NCBI GenBank assembly: GCA_015233015.1
Contig: JADFYO010000002.1
Span: 57,585-121,584, forward strand
DNA: 64,000 nucleotides
Direction: 5' to 3'
DNA from: Nitrospirota bacterium
GTDB taxonomy: Bacteria > Nitrospirota > Thermodesulfovibrionia > Thermodesulfovibrionales > Magnetobacteriaceae
The notes beneath the pieces are model-generated. The model did not search any database. It was not told the origin of the DNA and worked only from the letters and a program-made list of their open reading frames with translations. Every line of letters begins with the position of its first letter. Position 1 is the first letter of the stretch. A program made the position numbers and the translations under genes. Positions 49,662 to 59,366 of this stretch are shown piece after piece.

Positions 49662-51521
49662 TTGATATGCACCGTTGCCACTCTGATAGTGGCGGCGGTG
49701 CTTTTGAGCATTATCCTGTACTATGTTATAGACTCTGCAGATGAACGGGAACGCGCAAAGACCATGCTGTCGCTTCAGGATGTGGTTGCCCGCCTGCATG
49801 CCGAGACTATGCACGGACAGTCAATGGGCGCGGCACTCCTTATGGGATTAAACGAACCCATGATAAAAAAAATGGCAAGGGAGAAGCTGCCTCGTGATGA
49901 CCATAGCACTCTTTTCCGAATGGTTGCCGCTAAACGGCTGTTTGGCGCGGACGGTATCTTTATTGTAAATGCCAAAGGCGTCATTGTCGCCCACGAGTCC
50001 GACGTAAAGAGGTCAACCGGCATGGACATGTCTCAGCGGTCATATTTTAAGCAGGCTATGGCAAACATGTCCAGCGTTTACCCCGCTATAAGTATCAGCA
50101 CGGGCGATAAGGTCTTCTATACGGCAGCCCCGATACACGAAGGGCAGACTATTAACACGCCCGTAATCGGCGCAGTCACTATGCGCGTACCCGCCGAACC
50201 GGTAATCATTAAACACCTGGAGATGCTCCCAGGTCAGACACTATTGCTGTCGCCAGAGGGTATTGTCTTTTCAAGTACTCGGCACTCATGGGTTTACACC
50301 TCGGTAAAACCTGTAACGAAGGAACTCATGGAAGTGATGCGTAAAGAAAAACGTTACGGCAATATCTTCGACAATAAAACGCCGGAGTTACTGCCGTTTG
50401 ACGTAACAAGCCCCTCGGCCATTCTCGATAACAAGAACTATGCCATAAGCAGGGAAACCTTCGATTGGAGCGACCTTGGCGGGTTGTGGCAGCTTGTCGT
50501 TATTCAGGATACAAAAGATTGGGTATCTACTTCACATATCGTAATCATAACGGCAGCCACATTGATTGGCAGCATGTTTTTTGGATTTTTGTTTTATATA
50601 ATACTCAGGCAGCGTGAGCATAAGGCGCAAGACGACATTCGGATAAAGAAACTCAGCGGCGCTATCGAGACCTCTCCCATAGCAGTCATCATCACTGGAA
50701 CAGATGGACTAATAGAATACGTAAACGAGGCCTTTGTCCAAAACACCGGTTACACTGCTGCCGAAGCCGTAGGAAATAAACCCCTAATGCTCAGAAGCGG
50801 CCTCACCCCCGAAGAGACGTACAGCTCTCTCTGGGCGGCACTCCGCGATGGGCACACATGGCAGGGTGAATTCATAAACAGGAGTAAAAGCGGCTCTCTT
50901 CGAACGGTATTTTCAACGATTACGCCTCTCGCAGATGAACACGGCAGGGTTGTAAACTTCGTATGCCTTCAGGAGGATATCACATGGCGTAAGCAGCTCG
51001 ATGAGGAGCTTCGCAAATCGCAGCAGCACCTTTCGCTCCTCGTAGAGAACTCCCCGCTTGCGATTATCGAGTGGGACCTCAACGACAAAGTGGCCGCGTG
51101 GAACCCGGCGGCAGAGCGTATCTTTGGCTACACCAAAGATGAGGCAATGGGAAGAACTGCCTCGGAGTTTATCATTCCCCGGGATGCAGCCCTGCTTGCA
51201 GACGAACAATTGTCCGCTGCCGATGCTATGGAGAAGGACTATCAGGACAATATCACAAAAGATGGAAGGCGTATCACGTGCCGCTGGCATAACGTAACTC
51301 TCACAGATGAGACAGGCTCCACAATCGGGGTAACTTCCCTCGTTGAAGACGCTACCACCCGCATAAAGATGCTGGCTGATTTAAACCAGTACGTGAAGGA
51401 CATGGAGCGCTTCAACAGGCTGACCGTTGACAGGGAAGAGCGAATGATCCAGCTAAAGCAGGAGATAAACGATTTATACGAAAAACTTGGACTTGTGCCA
51501 AAATATAAGATAGTAAATTAA
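49662..51521 (+). CDS. Membrane Cache-PAS-PAS sensor protein without output domain
   Basis: The ~619-residue protein has an N-terminal membrane helix (~3-24) and a periplasmic dCache-like domain (~30-290; FGADGIFIVNAKGVIVAHESD, GMDMSQRSYFKQAM, VFYTAAPIHEG). A second helix (~300-320) and two PAS domains follow (IETSPIAVIITGTDGLIEYVNEAF; LVENSPLAIIEWDLNDKVAAWNPAAERIFG). It ends in a coiled coil, DREERMIQLKQEINDLYEKLG. No kinase, GGDEF or methyl-accepting domain is attached, so it should act through the V4R/histidine-kinase genes downstream. TTG 49662 is a conservative start. The frame runs upstream to CTG 49626, which has AAGAGG upstream and adds a natural basic n-region (KTKHSPTLRRLL). Confidence 0.88.
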   Translation: MICTVATLIVAAVLLSIILYYVIDSADERERAKTMLSLQDVVARLHAETMHGQSMGAALLMGLNEPMIKKMAREKLPRDDHSTLFRMVAAKRLFGADGIFIVNAKGVIVAHESDVKRSTGMDMSQRSYFKQAMANMSSVYPAISISTGDKVFYTAAPIHEGQTINTPVIGAVTMRVPAEPVIIKHLEMLPGQTLLLSPEGIVFSSTRHSWVYTSVKPVTKELMEVMRKEKRYGNIFDNKTPELLPFDVTSPSAILDNKNYAISRETFDWSDLGGLWQLVVIQDTKDWVSTSHIVIITAATLIGSMFFGFLFYIILRQREHKAQDDIRIKKLSGAIETSPIAVIITGTDGLIEYVNEAFVQNTGYTAAEAVGNKPLMLRSGLTPEETYSSLWAALRDGHTWQGEFINRSKSGSLRTVFSTITPLADEHGRVVNFVCLQEDITWRKQLDEELRKSQQHLSLLVENSPLAIIEWDLNDKVAAWNPAAERIFGYTKDEAMGRTASEFIIPRDAALLADEQLSAADAMEKDYQDNITKDGRRITCRWHNVTLTDETGSTIGVTSLVEDATTRIKMLADLNQYVKDMERFNRLTVDREERMIQLKQEINDLYEKLGLVPKYKIVN

Positions 51522-51540
51522 CCCTGCAAGGAGGACATAT

Positions 51541-52067
51541 ATGTTTAAAGAGAAAAGGACTGAGCCGATGTTTGACTGGAGCATGATTGGAGACATCAAG
51601 GAAGGCCGCCCAAACCTCGGCTCTACGATGGATGTCGGGTTTTCAGACTGATGCAGTTTACATTGAGAGACGTCATAATAAAGAAGTTCAGTCCTGAAAT
51701 TGCTGACCAGATATACTACGAGGCGGGAGAACTGGCCGGAAGGGAGTTTTGTAAGACATTGATACACAAGGGCAACACTTTCTCCGAATTCATTAAAGAG
51801 GTTCAGGAACTTCTCTCAGGCCTGAAGATTGGGATACTGCGGGTGGAAAAGGCCGATATGGCGAAAAATGAATTCACGCTGACCGTTTCCGAGGACCTGG
51901 ACTGCTCCGGGCTGCCAATATGCGATGAGACCATATGCACGTACGATGAGGGGTTCATTGCCGGCCTGTTGCACGAATATACGGGGACAAAGTTCAGCGT
52001 GAAAGAGGTTGACTGCTGGTGTTCAGGCGACAGGGTCTGCCGTTTTGACGTCAAACCGGCGGCCTGA
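51541..52067 (+). pseudogene. V4R (4-vinyl reductase-like) domain protein, disrupted by a frameshift
   Basis: ATG 51541 has a perfect AAGGAGG site and encodes MFKEKRTEPMFDWSMIGDIK followed by EGRPNLGSTMDV, then stops at 51649. From about 51636 the +1 frame continues RVFRLMQFTLRDVIIKKFSPEIADQIYY and so on to a full V4R domain ending at 52067 (CSGDRVCRFDV). The two parts join naturally if one base is restored near 51633-51638 (GTCGGG). The domain itself (ATG 51651 to 52067, 138 residues) contains the usual cysteines and could be made from its internal ATG. V4R domains bind small aromatic or hydrophobic ligands or iron. It is either a real mutation or a sequencing error. Confidence 0.7.
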
Positions 52068-52071
52068 TATA

Positions 52072-54819
52072 ATGCTCAGCGTTAAAAAAGAAGACCTCGA
52101 TAAGATATCGGAGGTCTTTTATCTTATCCTTAACGGCAAGAAACCAAACCCGATTGCCTTAGGCGGGGATTATCCCGAAAACGAGATGACCCAGGCCGTC
52201 GGGTTTATAAACACATTCATAGACGAGTATAACGGCATTACGGAATCGATCTATGCCCTTGCACGGGGCGACATACAATTTGAGCCGCCAAAGGGAAAGA
52301 TGCGGATTGCCCAGTCTCTGAAGAGTTTACAGGCAAGCCTGAGAAATCTTTCGTGGGTTACCCAACAGATAGCAAAGGGGGATTTCACCCATCAGGTTGA
52401 CTTCATGGGTGAGTTTTCAACGGCCTTTAACAGTATGGCGGGGCAGCTCGAGACATCCTTTAACGACCTGAGGGCGGTGGAGGAGAACCTTCAAAGCAGG
52501 GTTAATGATATGGATAAGATGCGCCTTGCCATGCTGAACATCATGGAGGACCTGCAGGAGTCAAGACAGGAGGCAGAGGCGGCCTCAAAGGCCAAGGCCG
52601 ATTTCCTCGCCAACATGAGCCACGAGATACGTACCCCTATGAACGCCATAATCGGCATGGCACACCTTGCCCTTAAGACCGGACTAACACCTAAGCAGCA
52701 CGACTACCTCCAGAAGATACAGTACTCAGGGCAGCACCTGCTTGGTATTATAAACGATATTCTTGATTTTTCAAAAATAGAGGCGGGAAAGCTCGATGTC
52801 GAGTCAATAGATTTCCAGCTTTCCCCTGTGCTGGATAACCTTGCCACGCTCGTGTCTGAGAAGTCGGCGGCAAAAGGCCTGGAACTAATCTTTGACATAG
52901 ACCCCGGAGTGCCCGAAACCCTCGTCGGCGACCCGCTTCGCCTCGGGCAAATCCTGATAAATTACTCAAATAATGCTGTAAAATTTACCAAAGACGGTGA
53001 GATTGTTGTCAGGGTATTTATTGAAGAGGAGACAGAGGCCGGCCTGCTGCTACGTTTCGAGGTCAAAGACACAGGCATTGGGCTGACCGCGGAGCAAAAG
53101 GGAAAACTCTTTCAGTCATTTCAGCAGGCAGACACCACGACAACACGTAAGTACGGAGGCACGGGACTTGGGCTTGCAATATCTAAAAGGCTTGCCACAC
53201 TGATGGGCGGCGATGTCGGCGTAGAAAGCGAATATGGCAGGGGCAGCACGTTTTGGTTTACCGCGCGGCTTAAGAGGAGCACGGCACTGAAACGCGACCT
53301 GACGCTTGAGCCGGGGCTGCGCGGCTGCCGCGTGCTCGTAACAGATGACAACCCTCAGGCCCTGCACATACTCAGTGAACAGCTGCGCTCGATGGCATTC
53401 CGCGTGGAAGAGACCGCCTTGGGGGAGGCGGCTGTCAAGGCCGTTGCACAGGCAGACAGCGCTGATGACCCCCTTATTATTGCATTTATTGACTGGCAGA
53501 TGCCCGGCCTTGATGGAATTGAGACGGCGGCTCAAATTGCCGCCCTTACTCTGAAACACAATGCCCCGCATACTATAATAGTGGCCGCGCATAGTAATGA
53601 AGAGCTGTTTCAAAAGGCCGGGGCGGCTGCCCTGCCCGTCATCGTTAAGCCGGTAAGCCCTTCCACACTGTTTGACGCCGCTATTACGGCCATTAAGGGA
53701 AGCGGGTATGTTGAAGAGCTTGCGGGCGGGCATGTGCAGGCAGGGCTTTCAGCTATTGCGGGTGCAAGGATTCTCCTTGTTGAAGATAATGAGCTGAACC
53801 AGCAAGTGGCGATGGAGCTGCTTGCCGATGCGGGATTTATTACCGACATGGCCGAAAACGGCGAGGTTGCGGTTCGCATGGCAGCTGAGAATCGCTATAA
53901 CGCAATACTTATGGACATGCAGATGCCGGTTATGGACGGTATCACGGCAACAATAGAAATCAGAAAGCACAGGGCCAGTGGGGACAGAAGGCTGATGCCT
54001 ATAATCGCAATGACAGCAAACGCATTGGTAACAGACAGAGAGAAGTGTCTTGAAGCCGGCATGAACGACCATGTGGCCAAGCCCATAGACCCTGATAAAC
54101 TGTTCGCATGTCTGATTAAGTGGATTCCCCCGATTAAAAGGCCTGACGCGGCAACGCTGGCCATGAGCACTGCCGCGGTTAAACCAGCCGCTAAAGCGGC
54201 GGAGGCGGACGAGGCCCAGATTGCAGCCCTGCGGGCAATTGAAGGACTGGACACTGTAAATGCCTTAAAGCGTGTACTTGGCAAACCGGCTTCATATGTA
54301 TCGCTCTTAAAGAAATTCATCTCGGGACAGGCCAATTCCCCCGAAGAGGTGAAAAAGGCCGTCTCCGAAGGCCGTCTCAACGACGCCGAGCGCATTGCCC
54401 ATACGGCTAAGGGCACAGCCGGCAACATTGGGGCATCTTTAGTACAGGAAAAGGCCGCAAGACTTGAACATGCGATTAAACACCACGCGCCGGAGGAAGA
54501 GACTGAGGCAATACGTAAAGAATTCGCAGAAACACTTAGGGGATTTATCATGGAGCTGAACAGAGCGATGCCTGAAGAAAAGGAACAGGCAGCGGCAGGT
54601 TCGTTTGATATAAATACACTTATGCCATTAGTCTCAAAACTTGAGGCGCTGCTTGCCGATGACGACTCAGAGGCAGCCGATGTATTTGCGGACTCGGCGG
54701 AACTGTTGCGGGCTGCCTTCGGTCAGGATGCCAAAGAAATAGAAACTGCCATACAAAATTATGATTTCGAGCAGGCGCTCTCAACGCTTCGCCGCGCCAA
54801 AGGCAAGTTAAAAACTTGA
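52072..54819 (+). CDS. Soluble hybrid histidine kinase: HAMP-like, HisKA, HATPase, two REC, Hpt
   Basis: The ~915-residue cytosolic kinase opens with one or two HAMP-like helical units ([40 protein letters not shown]). HisKA follows with phospho-acceptor His184 ([11 protein letters not shown]), then HATPase with N-box [16 protein letters not shown] and [15 protein letters not shown]1 (Asp474 in [11 protein letters not shown]), REC2 (Asp615 in [11 protein letters not shown]) and a C-terminal Hpt domain (His777 in [15 protein letters not shown]) complete it. There is no membrane segment, so input must come from partners such as the adjacent Cache-PAS and V4R proteins. ATG 52072 follows the V4R stop by four bases. 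It should phosphorylate the HD-GYP regulator downstream. Confidence 0.94.
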   Translation: MLSVKKEDLDKISEVFYLILNGKKPNPIALGGDYPENEMTQAVGFINTFIDEYNGITESIYALARGDIQFEPPKGKMRIAQSLKSLQASLRNLSWVTQQIAKGDFTHQVDFMGEFSTAFNSMAGQLETSFNDLRAVEENLQSRVNDMDKMRLAMLNIMEDLQESRQEAEAASKAKADFLANMSHEIRTPMNAIIGMAHLALKTGLTPKQHDYLQKIQYSGQHLLGIINDILDFSKIEAGKLDVESIDFQLSPVLDNLATLVSEKSAAKGLELIFDIDPGVPETLVGDPLRLGQILINYSNNAVKFTKDGEIVVRVFIEEETEAGLLLRFEVKDTGIGLTAEQKGKLFQSFQQADTTTTRKYGGTGLGLAISKRLATLMGGDVGVESEYGRGSTFWFTARLKRSTALKRDLTLEPGLRGCRVLVTDDNPQALHILSEQLRSMAFRVEETALGEAAVKAVAQADSADDPLIIAFIDWQMPGLDGIETAAQIAALTLKHNAPHTIIVAAHSNEELFQKAGAAALPVIVKPVSPSTLFDAAITAIKGSGYVEELAGGHVQAGLSAIAGARILLVEDNELNQQVAMELLADAGFITDMAENGEVAVRMAAENRYNAILMDMQMPVMDGITATIEIRKHRASGDRRLMPIIAMTANALVTDREKCLEAGMNDHVAKPIDPDKLFACLIKWIPPIKRPDAATLAMSTAAVKPAAKAAEADEAQIAALRAIEGLDTVNALKRVLGKPASYVSLLKKFISGQANSPEEVKKAVSEGRLNDAERIAHTAKGTAGNIGASLVQEKAARLEHAIKHHAPEEETEAIRKEFAETLRGFIMELNRAMPEEKEQAAAGSFDINTLMPLVSKLEALLADDDSEAADVFADSAELLRAAFGQDAKEIETAIQNYDFEQALSTLRRAKGKLKT

Positions 54820-54836
54820 CAAAGGAGAACTCAAGC

Positions 54837-55946
54837 ATGGACGAACATACGGAAGCTATTAAAAAAGACGTAATCCTCGTAGTTGACGATACGCCGGACA
54901 ATCTTACCCTGATGAGCGGCCTTCTAAAGGATACATATAAGGTTAAGGTGGCAAACTCCGGCGAGCGGGCGCTGAAGATAATTAACTCCGACTCCCCGCC
55001 TGATTTGGTTTTACTTGATATAATGATGCCTGAGATGGACGGCTACGAAGTACTGAGAAGGATGAGGACGAGCGAGTCCACGATGGGTATCCCCGTCATC
55101 TTCCTGACCGCCAAGGCCGAAGTAGAGGACGAGCGGCTGGGGCTTTCCCTTGGTGCCGTGGATTATATCACCAAGCCGGTCAGCCCGCCCATTGTAATGG
55201 CGCGCGTAAGAAACCACCTCGACCTGAAGGCTATGCGCGATTTTCTGAAACAGAAAAACGAGTTTCTCGAGCAGGAAGTAAAGCGTCGCACCGAAGAGAT
55301 AACAGCTATACAGGATGTGACGATACTCGCCCTCGGCTCACTTGCCGAGACACGCGACAGCGATACCGGCAACCACATTCGCCGCACACAGTACTATGTC
55401 GCAGCTCTGGCAAAACACCTCAGCGCCAATTCCCGTTTCGGATGGTTTCTGACAAATAAGAACGTCATTACATTATTTAAGGTCGCACCGCTTCACGACA
55501 TAGGCAAGGTTGGCATTCCTGACAGGGTACTGCTAAAGCCCGGCAAGCTCGACAATGAAGAGTATGCCATTATGAAGACACACACGGTACTAGGTAAAAG
55601 GGCAATAGAAGAGGCAGAAAAACGGCTTGGCATGGAAGTGGAGTTTTTGAAATATGCCAAGGAAATTGCCTTCTCACACCATGAAAGATGGGACGGAGGC
55701 GACTACCCCGAAGGACTCTCCGGCGATGACATTCCCATCTCGGCAAGGCTCATGGCCGTTGCCGACGTTTATGACGCGCTTATCTGTAAGCGGGTTTATA
55801 AAACCCCTATGACGCATGAACAGGCGAAAAAAATCATAATTGAAGGAAAGGCCACACAGTTTGACCCGGACGTAGTGGACGCCTTCATTTCACTTGAAGA
55901 GACGTTTATAAAGATAACCAAACAATTTACGGACAAGAAGAACTAA
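54837..55946 (+). CDS. Response regulator REC - HD-GYP (RpfG-like)
   Basis: The ~369-residue protein has a receiver domain (LVVDDTPDN, phospho-acceptor Asp61 in LLDIMMPEMDG, FLTAKAE, YITKPVSP). A helical linker leads to an HD-GYP domain with RDSDTGNHIRRTQYYV, HDIGKVGIPD (His220-Asp221), SHHERWDGGDYPEGLSG and ADVYDALICKRVYKTPM. The GYP signature reads GGDYP, with Asp replacing the second Gly. It likely lowers c-di-GMP on phosphorylation by the neighbouring hybrid kinase. ATG 54837 follows AAAGGAGAA. A palindromic terminator-like hairpin follows its stop. Confidence 0.93.
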   Translation: MDEHTEAIKKDVILVVDDTPDNLTLMSGLLKDTYKVKVANSGERALKIINSDSPPDLVLLDIMMPEMDGYEVLRRMRTSESTMGIPVIFLTAKAEVEDERLGLSLGAVDYITKPVSPPIVMARVRNHLDLKAMRDFLKQKNEFLEQEVKRRTEEITAIQDVTILALGSLAETRDSDTGNHIRRTQYYVAALAKHLSANSRFGWFLTNKNVITLFKVAPLHDIGKVGIPDRVLLKPGKLDNEEYAIMKTHTVLGKRAIEEAEKRLGMEVEFLKYAKEIAFSHHERWDGGDYPEGLSGDDIPISARLMAVADVYDALICKRVYKTPMTHEQAKKIIIEGKATQFDPDVVDAFISLEETFIKITKQFTDKKN

Positions 55947-55950
55947 AGAC

Positions 55951-55971
55951 GAAGGGGGATAATCCCCCTTC
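55951..55971 (+). terminator. Strong hairpin after the REC-HD-GYP gene
   Basis: GAAGGGGG pairs with CCCCCTTC around ATAAT, five bases after the stop at 55946. The stem is strong, but the following bases (ACCCCTGTTCT) are only mildly T-rich. Confidence 0.55.
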
Positions 55972-56170
55972 ACCCCTGTTCTCGCACATGTTTTATCTGT
56001 TGATTTTGGGCTGCCGCTCGTTGGCGGCTTCGGAACTCCGGCTAGTATTATAAATAATTATAAAAAAATTTAATTTTATCTTTCATAATTTAGGGGTAGA
56101 AAAAATCATCGGCAATTTGCTAAAATTACATGCCGTAATTGCTGTGTAATAAAAATGGAGGTGTTTTTCG

Positions 56171-56929
56171 GTGGATGTGCCAGATAGCAGGGAAATGAAA
56201 GGACAGATTGCGTTAGTCACGGGGTCAGCACGGGGGATTGGAAAAGGAATAGCCCTTGTGCTGGCACAAAGAGGTGTAAACGTGGTCATCTCCGATGTTA
56301 ACTTCGAAGAGGCAAAGGCCACTGCCGCCGAGATGGAATCCCTTGGGGTCAAGTCGATGCCTTTAAAATTTGACGTATCGAAATCCGATGAGGTCGCCTC
56401 AGCATTTAGTCAAATCAGCGAAAAATTCGGCAGGCTCGATATACTAGTGAACAACGCCGGCATTACCCGCGACGGCCTGATAATGAGAATGAAGGACGAG
56501 GACTGGGACGCCGTTATCGCTATAAATCTGAAGAGTGTCTTTTTGTGTACAAAAGAGGCAATAAAAATGATGTCTAAACAAAGGTACGGGCGAGTTGCCA
56601 ACATCGCCTCAGTAGTTGCCTTTATGGGCAACGCCGGGCAGGCGAATTACTCCGCCTCCAAGGCAGGCATTATAGGCCTGACAAAAACTACCGCAAAGGA
56701 ATACGCCAAACGCGGCATAACGGCAAACGCCGTTGCCCCGGGTTTTATCAAAACGGCAATGACCGACGCCCTGCCGGAAAAAGTAAAAGAGGATATGCTT
56801 TCAGCAATCCCCATCGGACAGTTTGGAGAAATCGAAGACGTCGCTAATGCGGTCGCCTTTCTGGTCTCCCCCGAGGCGCGTTACATCACGGGGAATGTTA
56901 TCCATGTAAACGGCGGGATGTATATGTGA
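56171..56929 (+). CDS. fabG: 3-oxoacyl-[acyl-carrier-protein] reductase
   Basis: The 252-residue SDR enzyme reduces beta-ketoacyl-ACP with NADPH in fatty-acid elongation. Seen: cofactor motif TGSARGIGKGIALVLA, NNAGITRDGLIMRM, a catalytic serine in RVANIASVVAFMG, YSASKAG (Tyr-x3-Lys) and the FabG ending EARYITGNVIHVNGGMYM. GTG 56171 is chosen because GGAGGTG lies about 8 bases upstream. It heads the fabG-acpP-fabF-rnc run. The 224-base gap upstream is AT-rich and should hold the promoter of the run. Confidence 0.95.
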   Translation: MDVPDSREMKGQIALVTGSARGIGKGIALVLAQRGVNVVISDVNFEEAKATAAEMESLGVKSMPLKFDVSKSDEVASAFSQISEKFGRLDILVNNAGITRDGLIMRMKDEDWDAVIAINLKSVFLCTKEAIKMMSKQRYGRVANIASVVAFMGNAGQANYSASKAGIIGLTKTTAKEYAKRGITANAVAPGFIKTAMTDALPEKVKEDMLSAIPIGQFGEIEDVANAVAFLVSPEARYITGNVIHVNGGMYM

Positions 56930-57024
56930 TATGATTTGATATAAATATGGAGCTAAAATAAAATATATATAATTCAGCGTGTTCTGAATGAAGGTAAAAC
57001 ATATCTACAATGGAGGTCATTTAA

Positions 57025-57255
57025 ATGGTAGAAGAAAAAGTTAAGGAAATAATCGCTAAGCAGCTGGGCATAGATATCGGACAGATAAAACAGGAGTCAT
57101 CGTTCATAGAGGACCTTGGGGCAGATTCCCTCGACACTGTGGAACTTATAATGGCCTTTGAAGAGGCCTTCAGCATTCAGATACCGGACGAGGCCGCAGA
57201 AAAGATAGTAAAAGTGCAGGACGCCCTCGATTACATAAAAAGCAAACTGGGTTAA
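57025..57255 (+). CDS. acpP: Acyl carrier protein
   Basis: The 76-residue acidic protein has the phosphopantetheine attachment site Ser35 in [17 protein letters not shown] and the ACP helix pattern. It carries acyl chains for FabG and FabF, which flank it. ATG 57025 follows ATGGAGGTCATTTAA. The last codons and stop (CAAACTGGGTTAAA) are tandemly duplicated three more times just beyond the gene. Confidence 0.97.
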   Translation: MVEEKVKEIIAKQLGIDIGQIKQESSFIEDLGADSLDTVELIMAFEEAFSIQIPDEAAEKIVKVQDALDYIKSKLG

Positions 57256-57298
57256 ACAAACTGGGTTACGCAAACTGGATTAAGCAAACTGGATTAAT
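57243..57298. repeat. Four 14-bp tandem repeats spanning the acpP stop codon
   Basis: Units CAAACTGGGTTAAA, CAAACTGGGTTACG, CAAACTGGATTAAG and CAAACTGGATTAAT run without gaps from 57243 to 57298. The first unit contains the last acpP codons and its stop; the other three lie in the acpP-fabF spacer. Confidence 0.9.
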
Positions 57299-57362
57299 TT
57301 CAGTAACACAGGGAATTGGACAATAAAACAGGTGGCAGGACTAACTGAACGAGGCTGAGGAT

Positions 57363-58607
57363 ATGGACAAAAAAAGAGTAGTCATAACTGGGATGGGCTT
57401 GGTAACGCCGTTGGGTATAGGTGTGGAGAACTCATGGAACGCGCTCCTTGCCGGCGTCTCCGGCATAAGCACGATTACGCGCTATAATGACCCAAATCTC
57501 CCTGTGCAAATAGCCGGCGAGGTAGATGGTTTTGTCCCCGAAGACTACATTCATCCAAAAGAAGTAAAAAAAATGGACAGGTTCATTCACTTTGCAATGG
57601 CCGCATCGGACATGGCCTTAAATGACTCGGGACTTAAGATAACGGAAGAAAATGAGGAGAGAGTCGGCGTTCTGATAGGCTCAGGCATAGGCGGCCTTCC
57701 CGCCATCGAGCATTACCACAATGCCTATTTAGAAGGCGGCCACAGAAAGGTCTCGCCTTTTTTCATCCCTATGCTAATAATCAACCTTGCCGCCGGCAAC
57801 GTGTCGTTGAGATATGGCGCCAAAGGCCCGAACTCCGCCGTTGCCACAGCATGTGCCTCCGGCAACCACGCCATAGGAGACGCCTATAAGATAATCCAGA
57901 GGGGCGAGGCCGACGCCATGATAGCAGGCGGCGCCGAATCTGTAATATCACCGCTTGCAGTTGCAGGGTTTGCCATCATGAAGGCACTCTCGCGGAGAAA
58001 TGACGCCCCGGAAAAGGCAAGCCGCCCGTTCGACATAGACAGAGACGGCTTTGTTATGGGTGAAGGAGCTGGAATAATAATCCTTGAAAGCCTTGACAGC
58101 GCCCAAAAAAGAGGGGCAAGGATATATGCCGAGTTGTGCGGTTACGGGATGAGCAGCGACGCCTATCACATTACAACCCCTTCTATTGACGGCGACGGCG
58201 CTTTCAGGTGCATGAGAGCCGCCCTTAAAGACGCCGGAATTCAACCAGAACAAATTGACTATATCAACGCGCACGGCACCTCTACAAAATTTAATGACGA
58301 ACTTGAGACCCTTGCGATAAAAAAACTATTCAAAGACCATGCCTATAAACTTGCCATAAGCTCGACTAAATCCATGACAGGACATCTTTTAGGCGCGGCA
58401 GGCGGCGTGGAAGCCGTGTTTTCAGTGTTGAGCATCCGTAACGGCATCATACCCCCAACGATTAATCTTGACAACCCTGACCCTGCGTGCGACCTTGACT
58501 ACACACCTCATAAGCCGCGCAAGGCCGAAATAGAATACGCCCTTTCGAACTCCTTCGGGTTCGGAGGCACAAACGCCTGTATCGTGTTTAAGAGAACGAC
58601 GTCATAG
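57363..58607 (+). CDS. fabF: Beta-ketoacyl-ACP synthase II
   Basis: The 414-residue condensing enzyme starts [23 protein letters not shown]. It carries the Cys-His-His triad in [28 protein letters not shown] and [18 protein letters not shown], and ends [15 protein letters not shown]. It elongates acyl-ACP chains in the cytoplasm. Length and motifs are typical of FabF. GAGGCTGAGGAT precedes the ATG. It follows acpP after a repeat-bearing spacer of 107 bases and ends three bases before rnc. Confidence 0.97.
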   Translation: MDKKRVVITGMGLVTPLGIGVENSWNALLAGVSGISTITRYNDPNLPVQIAGEVDGFVPEDYIHPKEVKKMDRFIHFAMAASDMALNDSGLKITEENEERVGVLIGSGIGGLPAIEHYHNAYLEGGHRKVSPFFIPMLIINLAAGNVSLRYGAKGPNSAVATACASGNHAIGDAYKIIQRGEADAMIAGGAESVISPLAVAGFAIMKALSRRNDAPEKASRPFDIDRDGFVMGEGAGIIILESLDSAQKRGARIYAELCGYGMSSDAYHITTPSIDGDGAFRCMRAALKDAGIQPEQIDYINAHGTSTKFNDELETLAIKKLFKDHAYKLAISSTKSMTGHLLGAAGGVEAVFSVLSIRNGIIPPTINLDNPDPACDLDYTPHKPRKAEIEYALSNSFGFGGTNACIVFKRTTS

Positions 58608-58610
58608 ATC

Positions 58611-59366
58611 ATGGTACTCCCTGCTTTACTTACATCACTCGAACAATCGCTGAACTACTACTTCAACGACAAGGAACTCCTTATCGAGGCCGTTACTCAT
58701 CGCTCGTACTACCACGAGTGCATGGATAAGTCGCAGCCTTATAACGAAAGGGTGGAGTTTCTGGGAGACTCCGTCTTAGGACTTGCCATCTCCGGGACAC
58801 TTTATACGGAAAAGGTCTTCTGCAAAAAGAACGACAAGCTGGTCCATACCATTTTCAGCGAGTCGGAGATGTCAAGGCTGAAATCTTATCTCGTATCGAA
58901 AAAAATACTCTCTCAACTGGCGGTTGGCATGAACCTGGGCCAGTACCTCAAACTAGGCAAGGGCGAGGAGATGACCGGAGGCAGAGAGAAACTCTCCCTG
59001 CTTGCAAATACCCTCGAGGCTATATTTGGCGCGGTGTTCCTTGACGGCGGCTACGATACGGCAAAGAAGGTAATCATTGGCCTCTACCAGCCGGTTTTAA
59101 CTGAGATTTTGAGCAGCCACACATCCTTTGACTACAAAACCGAGCTGCAGGAAATCAGCCAAAAACTCTATTCCTCCCTGCCTGAATATAAACTGGCATC
59201 AGAGGCCGGCAACGACCACGATAAAGATTTCATTTACGAGGTCTATTTAGGGGGTAAATGTATGGGCAGCGGCAGCGGCAAAAACAAAAAGACAGCCCAA
59301 TCTGAGGCAGCGCGCGAAGCACTGGAAGCGATTTCCTGCTCCAATATGAACGATAATGAACACTGA
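58611..59366 (+). CDS. rnc: Ribonuclease III
   Basis: The 251-residue enzyme cleaves double-stranded RNA in rRNA and mRNA maturation. The catalytic domain has the signature ERVEFLGDSVLGLAIS and the second acidic cluster LLANTLEAIFGAVFLDGGYDTA. A C-terminal dsRNA-binding domain follows (DYKTELQEISQKLYSSLPEYKLASEAGNDHDKDFIYEVYLGG…SGKNKKTAQSEAAREALEAI). It sits three bases after fabF, a common order in bacteria, and overlaps purM by 11 bases. Confidence 0.96.
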   Translation: MVLPALLTSLEQSLNYYFNDKELLIEAVTHRSYYHECMDKSQPYNERVEFLGDSVLGLAISGTLYTEKVFCKKNDKLVHTIFSESEMSRLKSYLVSKKILSQLAVGMNLGQYLKLGKGEEMTGGREKLSLLANTLEAIFGAVFLDGGYDTAKKVIIGLYQPVLTEILSSHTSFDYKTELQEISQKLYSSLPEYKLASEAGNDHDKDFIYEVYLGGKCMGSGSGKNKKTAQSEAAREALEAISCSNMNDNEH

